Assembly: GCF_001718415.1 (NCBI RefSeq)
Contig: NZ_CP013377.1
Coordinates: 2,931,709-2,995,708 of the forward strand
Reading direction: 5' to 3'
DNA from: Burkholderia pseudomultivorans
GTDB lineage: Bacteria > Pseudomonadota > Gammaproteobacteria > Burkholderiales > Burkholderiaceae
DNA length: 64,000 bases
Part shown: piece after piece, positions 19,987 to 29,789 of the stretch
Position numbering within the stretch: the first letter of the stretch is position 1
Layout of the letters: every line of letters begins with the position of its first letter
Made by a program: the position numbers and the translations under genes
Notes under the pieces: model-generated
The model's input: only the letters and a program-made list of their open reading frames with translations
Databases searched by the model: none
Told to the model about the DNA's origin: nothing

Positions 19987-20123
19987 CGCGGCCTCCGTTT
20001 CGGTTGTTGCTTCAATTCGTGGTGCGAACGATATGGCCGCGCCTGCAGCCCGCGTTTCGTCCGGCCATCCGTCGACCGGCGCGCACCGGCACGAGCACCG
20101 CGCCGGCACGCGTGATCGTTTCG

Positions 20124-20969
20124 TCAGTTGTTCGCGACGAAATCGGCGACCAGCCGGTTGAACTCCTCCGGGTGCTCGATCATCGCCCAGTGCCCGCAGC
20201 GGTTGAGCAGCACCAGACGCGAATTCGGGATATTCGCGAGCAGGAACAGCGACGTCTCGTACGACACCACGCGATCGTCGCGGCCGTGGATCAGCAGCGT
20301 CGGCACCTTGATCGCGGGCAGCAGTTCGGGCTTCACCCACTTCGGCAGCGGCGCACCCTTCGGCAGCCCCTCGACGTAGTTGCGCAGATGCTCGGGACGC
20401 GCCTGCGCGGCGTTCGAACGCGCTTCGCACAGCTCGGGCGTCGCGAAGCGCGCCTTGTCGTACACCATGATCTCCACGAGCCGGCGCATGTTCTCCGCGC
20501 TCGGGTCCCGATACGCCTGGATCAGCACCTTGAGCCCCTCGGACGGCCCGTCGCCGGCGCCGAACAGCGTCGGCATGCGCCCGACCGGCGGGCCCATCGT
20601 AACGAGATGCGTGATGCGGTCGGGATGCTCGGTCGCGAGGCGCAGCGACGTCTGGCCGCCCATCGAGTTGCCGACGAACGCGGCCTTGTCGATGCCGAGC
20701 GCATCCATGAACTGGATCGCCGCGTCGACGTGATCGAGCTGCTCGACCGTCGCCGCATCCGACTGCCCCCAGCCCGGCATGTCGACCGCATACACGTGGA
20801 ACTGCTTCGACAGCGCTTCGATGTTGCCGGAGAAGTTGCTCCAGCCGGTCGCGCCCGGGCCGCTGCCGTGCAGCAGCATCAGCGGATGCCCTGTGCCGGC
20901 CTCCTGATAGTGCAGTTGCCAGTCGCGCGTCTTGACGGTACGGCTCGTTCCAGCCTGAGTCAGTGCCAT
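20124..20969 (-). CDS. mhpC: Meta-cleavage product hydrolase (alpha/beta fold)
   Basis: 281 residues. Oxyanion segment [15 protein letters not shown], nucleophile Ser in GNSMGG, Asp in HGRDDRV and His in [12 protein letters not shown]. These are the hallmarks of MhpC/BphD/HsaD C-C hydrolases. Cleaves the ring-fission product to 2-hydroxypentadienoate plus a short acid (succinate in the phenylpropionate route). Located between the dioxygenase and the hydratase in the operon. The side-chain specificity cannot be fixed from sequence. Confidence 0.92.
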   Translation of the reverse strand: MALTQAGTSRTVKTRDWQLHYQEAGTGHPLMLLHGSGPGATGWSNFSGNIEALSKQFHVYAVDMPGWGQSDAATVEQLDHVDAAIQFMDALGIDKAAFVGNSMGGQTSLRLATEHPDRITHLVTMGPPVGRMPTLFGAGDGPSEGLKVLIQAYRDPSAENMRRLVEIMVYDKARFATPELCEARSNAAQARPEHLRNYVEGLPKGAPLPKWVKPELLPAIKVPTLLIHGRDDRVVSYETSLFLLANIPNSRLVLLNRCGHWAMIEHPEEFNRLVADFVANN

Positions 20970-21049
20970 GATTTCGGTCCTCGTTCAAAAATCGCGGATG
21001 CGCTCGCGCATCGCGCAGGAAGGCGGTTTGTTTGCGGCGATGGCCGCCG

Positions 21050-21952
21050 TCACGACCGCAGCAGGTCGGCCACGACGTGCGGCGGGCGGTGCCCCCAGGT
21101 ACTGAGCCGGTCCAGATGCTGGACCTGCCAGGTTGCGTCGTCGACCATCAGCCCGCCCCAGCCGACCTCGACGTTGAAATCCGACGGCGTGCGGACGTAG
21201 AAGCTGAACATGCGGTCGTTCGGGTGCAGGCCGAGTGTCATCTCGAAGCGCTGCTTCGCGTCCATGCAGCGGTCGTATGCGAGACCCACGTCGTTCATGT
21301 CCGCGACCTCGACCATGAAGTGATGCATCCGCTTCGGAAACGGCATGTTGGCGAGCGCGACCGTGTGGTGACGCCCGTTGCAGCGCATGAACGTCACGCT
21401 CGCGACGATGCCGGGCGCCAGCTGCTGATCGATCACGTCGGTGATCCGGAAGCCGAGCAGCCCGTACCAGTCGACCAGCACCTGCCGGTCCATCCCGCGC
21501 TCCATCAGCACCTGATGGCCGGCGCCGCCCGCGCCGGTGACGAAGCCCGACACCAGCCGGTCCGATGCGAACGGCGTGTCCGCGTCGGCCAGCCCGACGT
21601 ACAGCTCGATGCGGTTGCCGAGCGGGTCGGCCGTGACGGCGATGCGCCGCACCTTGCGTGCGGCGGCCAGCGCCGCGTCGCCTGCGTCGACCCGGGTGCC
21701 AGCCGCGCGCAGCCGCACGACGATCGCATCGAGATCGGCATCGGTCTCGCAGCCGTAGCCGGTGAACGCGAGATCGTCGGCGCTGCCGGCCTCGACGATC
21801 CAGCGATGCGCCTTGCCGTCCATGCGCAGGCTCAGCGACGTATCGGTCCGGCTCGCGTGCTGCATGCCCAGCAGCTCGACGCCGAAGCGTTCCCATTCGG
21901 CAAGATCGCTCGCCTCGATGCCGACGTAACCGAGTTCGGTCACAGTGCTCAT
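21050..21952 (-). CDS. Extradiol ring-cleavage dioxygenase, type I (VOC)
   Basis: 300 residues from ATG at 21952 (GGAGATTTCACGA before it). Two vicinal-oxygen-chelate modules as in BphC/catechol 2,3-dioxygenase. Probable Fe(II) ligands: His in [10 protein letters not shown], His in [10 protein letters not shown] and Glu in FNVEVGWGG. It opens the catecholic ring made by the flavin hydroxylase encoded next to it. E. coli MhpB, which does this step in the mhp pathway, is an unrelated LigB-type enzyme; the VOC enzyme here resembles the arrangement in Rhodococcus hpp/ohp clusters. Confidence 0.92.
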   Translation of the reverse strand: MSTVTELGYVGIEASDLAEWERFGVELLGMQHASRTDTSLSLRMDGKAHRWIVEAGSADDLAFTGYGCETDADLDAIVVRLRAAGTRVDAGDAALAAARKVRRIAVTADPLGNRIELYVGLADADTPFASDRLVSGFVTGAGGAGHQVLMERGMDRQVLVDWYGLLGFRITDVIDQQLAPGIVASVTFMRCNGRHHTVALANMPFPKRMHHFMVEVADMNDVGLAYDRCMDAKQRFEMTLGLHPNDRMFSFYVRTPSDFNVEVGWGGLMVDDATWQVQHLDRLSTWGHRPPHVVADLLRS

Positions 21953-21996
21953 TCGTGAAATCTCCTTCGTTGTTTCGTCCGGCGACGCACACGTAC

Positions 21997-23535
21997 TCAT
22001 GCGGGCACCGCGAGGCCGCTGACGTCCGCGGCGGCGACGAAGCGGTCGGGCCGCAGCGCGACTGCCCGCACGCCGTACTTGCGTAGCCACGGACGCAGCA
22101 CGCCATCCAGATCGATCAGTTCGTCGCGACCCTGCGTGCGCTGGTCCTGCTGACGCAGCGCGATATAGCGCGCGCCGAGCTTGTCCCATGCGGCCTTTTC
22201 CTGCGGCGTCAGCAGCGAGGCCGGATCGACGTCGTCGCCGAGCAATGCGAAGCCGTCGCCGAGCAGATCGTCGAGGCGCGCCATCACGCCGCGGTTGTCG
22301 CCGACCACGGGCTGCGGCACCATGCGGCCGACGATGCTGCCTTCGCCAAGCGGGCCGCGCAGCCAGCCGGCGGCCAGCACCGGCGGTGCGATCAGCGGCG
22401 CTTCCGGCGCATCGGGCGCCGGCGGTGCGTTGAGCGCGGCCTGCTCTTCGTCGGTCAGTTCCTGCTTGATGATGCGGCCCAGCTGCACCGCGAGATCGGT
22501 GTAGAAGCTGGCGTTCGGGCGGCGCTCCGCCTCGTACGTATCGAGGAAGTGCGCCGGCAAGCTGCCGTTGAGCACGCCCGCGAGCTTCCAGCCGAGATCG
22601 AACGCGTCGCGCATGCCGGTCTGCATCCCCGCGCCGGCCCACGGCGGCATCAGGTGCGCCGCGTCGCCCGCCAGGAACACGCGGCCGACGCGCCACCGGT
22701 CCGCCATCCGCGTGTGGTGCCGGTAGAACGCGTGCTGATGGATCTCGACGTCGTCCTCGCTGACGCCCAGCGCCTCGAGCAGCGGCCACACCTGCTCGTT
22801 CGTGCTGAAATCGGCCTCGGTCTCGCCCGGCTTGAGCGGCAGCTCCCAGCGGTGATTGCCGCCGGACAGCGCGATGTCGACCACCGGCCGCTCCTTGTCG
22901 GACCAGAAGGTCAGCAGGTTTCGGTCCGGCCACCAGCGCTTCACGCGACAGTCGATCACGATCCACTGCACGTCGAGCGTGTCGCCGAGCAGCTTCACGC
23001 CGATCATTCCGCGCGTCGCGCTGCTGCCGCCGTCGCAGCCGATCACGTAGCGCACGCGCACGCTGCCGAGTTCACCCGTCGCCGCGTCCTTCGCGGTCAC
23101 CGTGACGCCGTCCTCGTCCTGTTCGAGCGCCACCACGTCGCTGCCGTAGCGCACGTCGATGCGCTCGCCGTGCGCGGCCGCGCACTCGCGCAGCGTCGCT
23201 TCCATCGTCGGCTGGTAGATGTTGAAAAAGCGCGGCTTGATGCCGAGCGTCGATGGCGGGTGCTCGATGCGCAGGATCTCGGTGCCGTCGTAGCGCATCC
23301 AGCGCAGCGCGCGCTGCGGGTCGATCTGCTTGAGCACCGGCTCGTCGACGCCGAGGTTCTGGAAGATGCGCATCGTCCAGTCGTTGACGGTCACGGCCCG
23401 CGCGCGCGGGTAGATGTCGCGGTGACGCTCGAACGCAATGGTGGAAATGCCGTGCTTCGCCAATGCAAGCGCGGCGATCACGCCGGTCGGGCCATAGCCG
23501 ACGATCGCGACGTCCGCATCGTAGTGCTGGGTCAT
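21997..23535 (-). CDS. mhpA: FAD-dependent aromatic hydroxylase, MhpA-like
   Basis: 512 residues from ATG at 23535 (GGAGACAACGA upstream). Class A flavin monooxygenase: dinucleotide motif VGYGPTG near residue 12, DG motif in VIGCDGGSSATRG, and GD motif in VFLAGDAAHLMPPWAGAGMQ. C-terminal thioredoxin-like tail as in MhpA/PheA. Likely hydroxylates a 3-hydroxyphenyl acid to a catechol with NAD(P)H and O2. First gene of the six-gene operon; 176 bp separate it from the divergent TetR gene. Assignment to 3-(3-hydroxyphenyl)propionate is likely but the side chain is inferred. Confidence 0.85.
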   Translation of the reverse strand: MTQHYDADVAIVGYGPTGVIAALALAKHGISTIAFERHRDIYPRARAVTVNDWTMRIFQNLGVDEPVLKQIDPQRALRWMRYDGTEILRIEHPPSTLGIKPRFFNIYQPTMEATLRECAAAHGERIDVRYGSDVVALEQDEDGVTVTAKDAATGELGSVRVRYVIGCDGGSSATRGMIGVKLLGDTLDVQWIVIDCRVKRWWPDRNLLTFWSDKERPVVDIALSGGNHRWELPLKPGETEADFSTNEQVWPLLEALGVSEDDVEIHQHAFYRHHTRMADRWRVGRVFLAGDAAHLMPPWAGAGMQTGMRDAFDLGWKLAGVLNGSLPAHFLDTYEAERRPNASFYTDLAVQLGRIIKQELTDEEQAALNAPPAPDAPEAPLIAPPVLAAGWLRGPLGEGSIVGRMVPQPVVGDNRGVMARLDDLLGDGFALLGDDVDPASLLTPQEKAAWDKLGARYIALRQQDQRTQGRDELIDLDGVLRPWLRKYGVRAVALRPDRFVAAADVSGLAVPA

Positions 23536-23626
23536 TCGTTGTCTCCTGTCTCTCATCCGCTGTCCGGCGGACCGGTCGCCCGGCGCGTGCCGCGTTGCCG
23601 CGAAACCGCCTTCGATGCGACGGAAT

Positions 23627-23642
23627 TGTACCGATAGGTCCA
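23627..23642. promoter_or_regulatory. Operator-like half-perfect palindrome O2 (mhp/tetR)
   Basis: TGTACCGATAGGTCCA resembles the perfect palindrome at 23670-23685 (12 of 16 positions the same, centre ACCGAT-GGTCCA kept). The spacing of 43 bp is about four helical turns, so two TetR dimers could lie on the same DNA face. Confidence 0.6.
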
Positions 23643-23669
23643 AAACTAAAAACTAGGGAATACGAGTAT

Positions 23670-23685
23670 TGGACCGATCGGTCCA
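23670..23685. promoter_or_regulatory. Operator-like perfect palindrome O1 (mhp/tetR)
   Basis: TGGACCGATCGGTCCA is a perfect 16-bp palindrome 26 bp before the TetR ATG and within the divergent mhp promoter region. Size and position are typical for a TetR-family operator controlling both directions. Confidence 0.75.
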
Positions 23686-23711
23686 TAAATGGGGAACGGT
23701 ATACTTCGGCC

Positions 23712-24446
23712 ATGAAAAATTCCCAACCCACCGGCAACCGGCGCGGCCAGCAGTCGCGCCAGGAGATCCTCGACGCGGCGTCGCGCGTGATGTCCGCGTA
23801 CGGATACGCCGGCACGTCGATGTCGGCGCTGGTCGAGGCGACCGGCATTCCGAAAAGCGCGATCTATCACCACTTCGGATCGAAGGCGGGGCTGCTGGCG
23901 GAAGTGATGGCGCAGGGCGCGCACGGCTTCTTCGAGGCGATGCGCGACGCGCACCGCGATCCGCCGCAGGACGGGACGCCGCGCGAACGGCTCGGCTGGT
24001 ATCTGCAGCGCACCGGCGAAGTGTTCGTGCATCGCGAGAATTTCCTGCGCCTGCTGATGGTGATGGTCATGACCAGCGAGGCGACCGACGCGCCCGAGGC
24101 CATGGAAATCGTCGCGACCGTGCGCAACGAGGGCCGCGACTACATGCGGCAGATGATCCGCGCGGCGTTCAGCACGGAAGGCGAAGCGATCGCGGCGGCC
24201 GTCGCCGAGCGGTTCGCGCACTTCGGGATGGCCGGGTTCGACGGCGCGTTCGTGTCGTTGCAGTCCCGCGACGGCTGCTCGATGGCGACGTACATGTCGC
24301 AGCTGACCGACGCGCTCGGCTCGATGGGCGAAGCGCACGCCGCCGCGCTGCGCGACGCAAGCGCGGCGCCGGCACGCAAGCGCGAGGCGAAAAGCGCAAA
24401 GCCGGCCGCGCCGGCGCAGGGCAAGGCGCGCGCGCGGCGGGGCTGA
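23712..24446 (+). CDS. TetR/AcrR family regulator of the meta-cleavage operon
   Basis: 244 residues. N-terminal HTH at about 12-58 ([20 protein letters not shown], then [18 protein letters not shown]). The C-terminal ligand domain is unassigned, and a Lys/Ala-rich tail ends the protein. ATG at 23712 gives [12 protein letters not shown]; no strong Shine-Dalgarno is visible. Divergent from mhpA with two palindromic operators between them, so it most likely represses the operon and itself until an aromatic metabolite binds. MhpR of E. coli is an IclR protein, so the regulator class differs here. Confidence 0.88.
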   Translation: MKNSQPTGNRRGQQSRQEILDAASRVMSAYGYAGTSMSALVEATGIPKSAIYHHFGSKAGLLAEVMAQGAHGFFEAMRDAHRDPPQDGTPRERLGWYLQRTGEVFVHRENFLRLLMVMVMTSEATDAPEAMEIVATVRNEGRDYMRQMIRAAFSTEGEAIAAAVAERFAHFGMAGFDGAFVSLQSRDGCSMATYMSQLTDALGSMGEAHAAALRDASAAPARKREAKSAKPAAPAQGKARARRG

Positions 24447-24810
24447 CGGGCGCGGCTTCCGAACTTCCTCTCCACGGAACGGCGCGAGCGCGCGGCGGCC
24501 CCGCGTTGCGCCAGCCGCCGCGAAGCCTCGACGGCCGGCGCGCGAACACCCGTGCCTGCGCATCCCGGACATTTTCCTGTCCGTATGCGCCATCGCGAAA
24601 CCGACGGCGTTCTACCAGTTTGTCGCAATCGTTCTAGCGGAAAAACGGCCCGTCTTTTCAAATGACGCCGGGCGACAGACACCGCTTCGCCCGGTCCGCC
24701 GATTCGACCGGTCGGCCCGCCTTTCCGTTGCATTCGTCAGAAAAAACGCGCACCGGCCCTGTGGGACGAACGTCCGTCAGGCCGCCTCTCAATCTGCTTT
24801 GGAATACGAC
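24447..24810. other. Leader region of glyA
   Basis: 364 bp. The end near glyA is richer in A/T and probably carries the promoter. I looked for glycine-, SAM- and THF-riboswitch-like cores and saw none I could defend. No short gene is evident. Confidence 0.4.
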
Positions 24811-26058
24811 ATGTTCAATCGCGCCACCAGCACCGTCGAAAACGTGGACCCCGAAGTTTTCGCCGCGATCCAGCAGGAAAACCGCCGCCAGGAAGATCAC
24901 ATCGAGCTGATCGCGTCGGAAAACTACACGAGCCCGGCCGTGATGGCCGCCCAGGGCTCGCAACTCACGAACAAGTACGCGGAAGGCTATCCGGGCAAGC
25001 GCTACTACGGCGGCTGCGAATACGTCGACGTCGTCGAGCAGCTCGCGATCGACCGCGTGAAGCAGCTGTTCGGCGCGGAAGCCGCGAACGTGCAGCCGAA
25101 CTCCGGCTCGCAGGCGAACCAGGGCGTGTTCTTCGCGATGCTCAAGCCGGGCGACACGATCATGGGCATGAGCCTCGCGCACGGTGGTCACCTGACGCAC
25201 GGCTCGCCGGTGAACATGTCGGGCAAGTGGTTCAACGTCGTCAGCTACGGGCTGAACGAGAACGAGGACATCGACTACGACGCGGCCGAGAAGCTGGCCA
25301 ACGAGCACAAGCCGAAGCTGATCGTCGCGGGCGCGTCGGCGTTCGCGCTGAAGATCGATTTCGAGCGTCTGGCGAAGATCGCGAAGTCGGTCGGCGCGTA
25401 CCTGATGGTCGACATGGCGCACTACGCGGGCCTGATCGCCGCGGGCGTGTATCCGAACCCGGTGCCGCACGCCGACTTCGTGACGACGACGACGCACAAG
25501 AGCCTGCGCGGCCCGCGCGGCGGCGTGATCCTGATGAAGGCCGAGTACGAGAAGCCGATCAACTCGGCGATCTTCCCGGGCATCCAGGGCGGCCCGCTGA
25601 TGCACGTGATCGCGGCGAAGGCGGTGGCGTTCAAGGAAGCGCTGTCGCCGGAGTTCAAGGCATACCAGCAGAAGGTGGTCGAGAACGCGCGCGTGCTGGC
25701 CGAGACGCTGGTCAAGCGCGGCCTGCGGATCGTGTCGGGGCGCACCGAAAGCCACGTGATGCTGGTGGACCTGCGCGCAAAGAACATCACCGGCAAGGCG
25801 GCGGAAGCGGCACTGGGTGCGGCGCACATCACGGTGAACAAGAACGCGATCCCGAACGATCCGGAAAAGCCGTTCGTGACGAGCGGGATCCGTCTGGGTT
25901 CGCCGGCGATGACGACGCGCGGCTTCGGCCCGGCGGAAGCCGAGCAGGTGGGCAACCTGATCGCCGACGTGCTCGACAATCCGGAAGACGCCGCGACGAT
26001 CGAGCGCGTGCGTGCGCAGGTCGCCGAGCTGACCAAGCGTTTCCCGGTCTATCGCTGA
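24811..26058 (+). CDS. glyA: Serine hydroxymethyltransferase
   Basis: 415 residues, full length. Substrate and PLP motifs: [14 protein letters not shown] at 31-44, [14 protein letters not shown] at 55-68, and the Schiff-base lysine K230 in [15 protein letters not shown]. Interconverts serine and glycine with tetrahydrofolate and feeds the one-carbon pool. ATG at 24811 gives the family start [17 protein letters not shown]; an in-frame TTG four codons earlier is less likely. Long runs of repeated preferred codons suggest high expression. Burkholderia often carry a second glyA copy on another replicon; whether this is that copy cannot be tested here. Confidence 0.97.
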   Translation: MFNRATSTVENVDPEVFAAIQQENRRQEDHIELIASENYTSPAVMAAQGSQLTNKYAEGYPGKRYYGGCEYVDVVEQLAIDRVKQLFGAEAANVQPNSGSQANQGVFFAMLKPGDTIMGMSLAHGGHLTHGSPVNMSGKWFNVVSYGLNENEDIDYDAAEKLANEHKPKLIVAGASAFALKIDFERLAKIAKSVGAYLMVDMAHYAGLIAAGVYPNPVPHADFVTTTTHKSLRGPRGGVILMKAEYEKPINSAIFPGIQGGPLMHVIAAKAVAFKEALSPEFKAYQQKVVENARVLAETLVKRGLRIVSGRTESHVMLVDLRAKNITGKAAEAALGAAHITVNKNAIPNDPEKPFVTSGIRLGSPAMTTRGFGPAEAEQVGNLIADVLDNPEDAATIERVRAQVAELTKRFPVYR

Positions 26059-26481
26059 TCGCGCCGCGCCGACGACGATCGAGGTCCGGCCGCTGCCCGC
26101 GGCCGCCCGTGATCGTCGCATGGCGCGGAACGCCGCGTTTTCGCGAACAGGCGGCGGCTCGACATGCCGCCGCCCGCCACTCGCGCCATCTTCCCCACGC
26201 GAGCGGCACAGGTCCCGCTTTGCATTCGGTCGACGATAGATGCAATCGCCGGTCGCGGCGGTATTTCCCTGCTTCGGCATCCTGAATCGGGTCGCGATTC
26301 TTCCGAAGCGCCGGCGCTTCACGGAACCGCCTCATCCCCCCGTCGGTGATCTACCGAACAAAAAATGCAGGGCAACCGTGAAAGGATATCCTGCCCCCAC
26401 GGAGTCCCCGCAGATCAGCCGACACCGCGTGCTTGATCTGCACGCCGAATCGATTATCGGCATCCTGCAGCAGGAAAGATC
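26059..26481. other. Intergenic gap glyA to glycosyltransferase
   Basis: 423 bp. Composition shifts from very GC-rich to A/T-richer after about 26.33 kb. No gene, repeat or clear promoter could be recognised; the ribosome site GCAGGAAAGATC precedes the next ATG. Confidence 0.4.
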
Positions 26482-27354
26482 ATGACCCAAGTAAAATTTG
26501 CATCGTTCTGGCATGGCCCGGAATTATCGCCCTATGAAACCGCCTGCCTGAATTCCTTTGCTGCTTATGGCAATGAGGTGAGCCTCTACAGCTACGAAGA
26601 GATCAGGAACCTGCCCGAGGGCATCGTCGCCAAGGACGCGAGCACGATTACCTCCCGCGATACCCTCAACGCCTTCCCGGTCAATGGCGTGCCGTCGATG
26701 GCGCATTTCACCGACTACTTCCGCTTCATGATGTTTACGAAGACGGATGAAATCTGGGTCGACACCGATATCCTGCTGCTGCGCGACTTCGACCTCGGCG
26801 ACACGCGCAACCTGATCGGCCGCGAAGACCCGATAAAAATCTGTAACGCGATCCTTCGACTGGATTCCGACGATCCGCGTCTGCACGACACGATTCGCCA
26901 GATCGAAGCCATGAAGGGCACCCCGATTCAGTGGGGCGAGACCGGTCCGCTGCTGCTGACGAAAATATACGGAATCGACGCAGGACTGCCGCAGAATTTC
27001 TTCTACCCGGTGCATTACGACGACTACTACAAGGTCTTCCTGCCCGAACACTTCGACGAGTGCGCAGCGTTGTGCGCCGATTCCTACACGCTGCACCTGT
27101 GGAACAACCGGCTCGTGAAGATGGGGCTGTTCAAGAAGATCGGGCCGCCGGTCGGCTCGTTCCTGCATCATGTGTTCGCCAAGTTCGGCGCCAATGCGCT
27201 CTTCACCGAGTTTTATCCGGCCGACATCATGAAGATCATGACCGACAGCGCGACCGACAAGGTCGGCCGCGACGACGGTATCCGCAAGCTGCTGCAGATC
27301 GGCGTTCCGGTCATGAAGGGCGCGATTCGCCGCCGCCTCATGCCGAGCCGTTGA
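26482..27354 (+). CDS. GT32-like sugar transferase (DXD protein)
   Basis: 290 residues. N-terminal IASFWHG-like segment (FASFWHGPELSPYE) and DXD at 94-96 in IWVDTDILLL, the metal and sugar-nucleotide site of Gly_transf_sug/capsule-type transferases. FRF at 80-82 and a WGETGPLLLTK segment also match this class. No signal peptide or TM segment, so probably cytoplasmic. It stands alone, in an A/T-richer stretch and without other polysaccharide genes nearby, which suggests acquisition. The transferred sugar and acceptor are unknown. Confidence 0.72.
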   Translation: MTQVKFASFWHGPELSPYETACLNSFAAYGNEVSLYSYEEIRNLPEGIVAKDASTITSRDTLNAFPVNGVPSMAHFTDYFRFMMFTKTDEIWVDTDILLLRDFDLGDTRNLIGREDPIKICNAILRLDSDDPRLHDTIRQIEAMKGTPIQWGETGPLLLTKIYGIDAGLPQNFFYPVHYDDYYKVFLPEHFDECAALCADSYTLHLWNNRLVKMGLFKKIGPPVGSFLHHVFAKFGANALFTEFYPADIMKIMTDSATDKVGRDDGIRKLLQIGVPVMKGAIRRRLMPSR

Positions 27355-27390
27355 ATCGAACCCCCACCGGGATTCGCCCCGTCCTCCGGA

Positions 27391-28047
27391 TCACGCGCCC
27401 CCTTCGCAATCCGTCCAGTACGCAAACGGATCGCGATGACGCGGGTAGTGCGCGTCGAGCCACTTCAGCAATTCCGCACGCGCATTGTCCAGGTCGGCCC
27501 GGGATGGCGAACTGGTCATTTCATGCACTTCCGTGGAGGTCTCGCGGTCGATCACGAGGCAGCGCCAGTCCGGGCCGTCGAGATCCGGATCGTCGGACGC
27601 CCGCGACGACTTGCCCCAGCCGAAGCCCTTGCGCGCGTCGATGTAGTAACGCGGCTGCACTTTCAGATAGGACATGTCGCCGCCCTGCAGGCTGCTCTCG
27701 GCGCGCAGCACGTCGCGCGCGTCGACGATCTGCGTGACGCCCGGCAACTGGCGCAGTCGCCAGCCGAAAGGCAGCGTCGCGACGGCCTGCACATTGTCGT
27801 AGGCGCCCCACGTCAGCCCCCATGCTTCGGCCATCCGCTTCATGAACGCGTCGGCGTTCGGATAGCCGCGCAGCTGGATTCGTGTCGACACGGTCACCTC
27901 GAGACCTGCGCGCGCGCCGGCATCGGCGGACGCGGGTGCGAACGGATCGCCTGGACGCGCGCCGTCGCTGCCGCCGGCGGTCGGCACATCCGAAAACAAC
28001 TGGTCGAGCGCCGCGCGAGCCTTCGCCGACTTATCCGTTCTGGTCAT
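27391..28047 (-). CDS. Hypothetical protein
   Basis: 218 residues from ATG at 28047 (GAGGAAATTTGCA upstream). I do not recognise the family. The first 45 residues look disordered (Ala, Gly, Pro, Asp-rich). A folded part follows from about 48 with VTVSTRIQLRGYPN, many Trp/Tyr residues and no TM segment. It is convergent with the glycosyltransferase and 206 bp downstream of a cysteine hydrolase gene on the same strand. Composition is normal for the host and codon use supports a real gene. Confidence 0.6.
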   Translation of the reverse strand: MTRTDKSAKARAALDQLFSDVPTAGGSDGARPGDPFAPASADAGARAGLEVTVSTRIQLRGYPNADAFMKRMAEAWGLTWGAYDNVQAVATLPFGWRLRQLPGVTQIVDARDVLRAESSLQGGDMSYLKVQPRYYIDARKGFGWGKSSRASDDPDLDGPDWRCLVIDRETSTEVHEMTSSPSRADLDNARAELLKWLDAHYPRHRDPFAYWTDCEGGA

Positions 28048-28253
28048 TGCAAATTTCCTCTTTCGTTCGATCTTTATCGCGAAGTGGGCGCGGCGGAATG
28101 GCCGCCGCGTATCGGCACGGAAACCCGGGCGGGTTTCAGCGAATGCGATTTCTCGCGAATGTGACCGTATTCTGTCAGGAAATGTTCGGACGCGGCTGAA
28201 CCGCCTCGTGATCGTGAACCCGATCGTCACGATGGATCGCATCGTGCGGGTCT

Positions 28254-28736
28254 TCAGTTCGACGTCGATCGATGAAGAATCTGCGCGGATCGAATAACGT
28301 GCCCGAAATGATGCCGCCAGAGCGTCACGCCCAGCGCGCCCGACCGATCGAGCGACGACCCGACCGTCAGATCCTCGACCAGCGTCGGCCTCAGCCCCGC
28401 GTCGAACAGCGCAAACCCGGCGGCCAGCACGCAGGTATCCGTCTGGATGCCGCAGACCAGCACACGCTCGACGTCGAGTTGCACCAGATGGTCGATCGTG
28501 TCGGCCGACGGCGCATATCCGTGCTTGATGAAGATCCGGTCGGCCGCGACGAGACTGTCGTCCGCCGGGCCCGGCGCCCAGCCCAGCTGGCGCCGGAACG
28601 GGACGCGCTGCTCGTCGTGCCGCTCGACGGTCGCGACGGTGGGAATCACGCCGACCCACGCGCGAATGCCGTCCACCAGCCACGACGGCGGGGAAAAGCA
28701 GGGTTGGACGTCGACGATCAGCAGCGCCTGTTTCAT
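28254..28736 (-). CDS. Isochorismatase-like cysteine hydrolase
   Basis: 160 residues. The catalytic triad of the family is visible: Asp in LLIVDVQ near the N-terminus, Lys in IFIKHGYAPS, and Cys in VCGIQTDTCVL. Start chosen at 28736 (MKQALLIVDVQ); six further codons are open upstream. Slightly shorter than typical members (about 180), mostly at the C-terminus. Members hydrolyse amides such as nicotinamide, carbamates or ureides. Substrate unknown. Confidence 0.82.
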   Translation of the reverse strand: MKQALLIVDVQPCFSPPSWLVDGIRAWVGVIPTVATVERHDEQRVPFRRQLGWAPGPADDSLVAADRIFIKHGYAPSADTIDHLVQLDVERVLVCGIQTDTCVLAAGFALFDAGLRPTLVEDLTVGSSLDRSGALGVTLWRHHFGHVIRSAQILHRSTSN

Positions 28737-28851
28737 GTACGATCGCGCCGGCACGGAAGGTGCCCGGATAGCCGGCGTCGGTTCGAAGAACGACGGCGGC
28801 TCCGTATCATAGTCGACCGTGAATGCCGCTGCATCGGGGCCGACGTGCCGA

Positions 28852-29322
28852 TCACGCGCCGAACGCGGTGATGTCCTTCGGCGTGGTACCGTTTCCGGCG
28901 CAATACGACAGATAGTGCTGCAGCGCCGACGACCAGTTCTGGGTCGAGATGATGCGATCCTCGTCGTCGAGGTAGATCAGCTCGCCCTGCACGATGTTCA
29001 GCGTCACGATTTCGTCGCCGGGGAGCGCCTGCGGCGTATGACGCGACGCCGCGGTTTCGAATACGAGGCTGCCGGGGCCGGCGACCCAGTCGTGCTCCAC
29101 GTACTTCCAGCGACCCGACAACGTATAGACGATGACCGTCCCGGTATGGTGATGTTTCGGCAACTGCGCGTGCGCCGGCGACTTCAGCAGCACGATGATC
29201 TCGCCGCGCGTCGGGTCGAGCTTGAAGTACTTCACCTTCACGTCCGGCAAGTCGGCCGACATCGGTATCCAGGGCATCGACGCGTCGTCGATGCATTCGG
29301 TCGCCACATTTTCATAGAACAT
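28852..29322 (-). CDS. Small cupin, dihydroxyacetophenone dioxygenase family
   Basis: 156 residues, one cupin barrel. Metal-binding candidates are H57-H59 in LPKHHHTG, E76 in RWKYVEHDW and H95 in SRHTPQ. The strand GRWKYVEHDW closely parallels GKWGYLEHEW of the cupin at 8679, so both belong to one family (ChrR-cupin / acetylacetone- or DHAP-dioxygenase-like). ATG at 29322 follows GGAGATGACGGA. No pathway genes adjoin it, so its substrate cannot be guessed. Confidence 0.7.
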   Translation of the reverse strand: MFYENVATECIDDASMPWIPMSADLPDVKVKYFKLDPTRGEIIVLLKSPAHAQLPKHHHTGTVIVYTLSGRWKYVEHDWVAGPGSLVFETAASRHTPQALPGDEIVTLNIVQGELIYLDDEDRIISTQNWSSALQHYLSYCAGNGTTPKDITAFGA

Positions 29323-29789
29323 TCCGTCATCTCCTCGGTGTGCGCCGCGCCGCCGTTTCGCCCGATTCAGCCCGGGCCCGTGCGGCGTGCTTGATCTCTT
29401 TCGGGGATGCGCGTGCGCCCGTCATCCCGATCGCGGGACACGAGGCCTCGTGCACCCGGTTTGCCGATGATGGACGTTCCGGCGTGCGCTGCCCTTGTCG
29501 AAACGGGACATTGCGTGGTCGTATCGGGACAGCGCGGGCGTGTCGCCGGGCCGGCACGCTGCGCGGATGTCGGCGTCATTCGATACCACTGGTTTTTAAT
29601 TCTCCACCTCACGCCGACACTATGTCTGGCGAGATGTCCAATCGTGGCAGAGCGCCACTTCTTTCTTCCGACCTGAAAAATAATATGGACTACTACGATA
29701 TGAATTCATATTTCCGTCCCCCCATTGATGCTTTATTTGATGTCTGACATTCTGTAAAACGTGTCGTCAATGCGCGGAACGTAATTTAA
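29323..29789. other. AT-rich divergent promoter region
   Basis: 467 bp between the divergent cupin and histidine kinase genes. The last 200 bp are unusually A/T-rich for this genome, with TAATAT at 29681-29686 as a possible -10 element. No convincing gene is seen. Confidence 0.4.

Noticed and set aside
24447..24810. Glycine or other riboswitch upstream of glyA
   Set aside because: No conserved core motifs could be aligned to the sequence.
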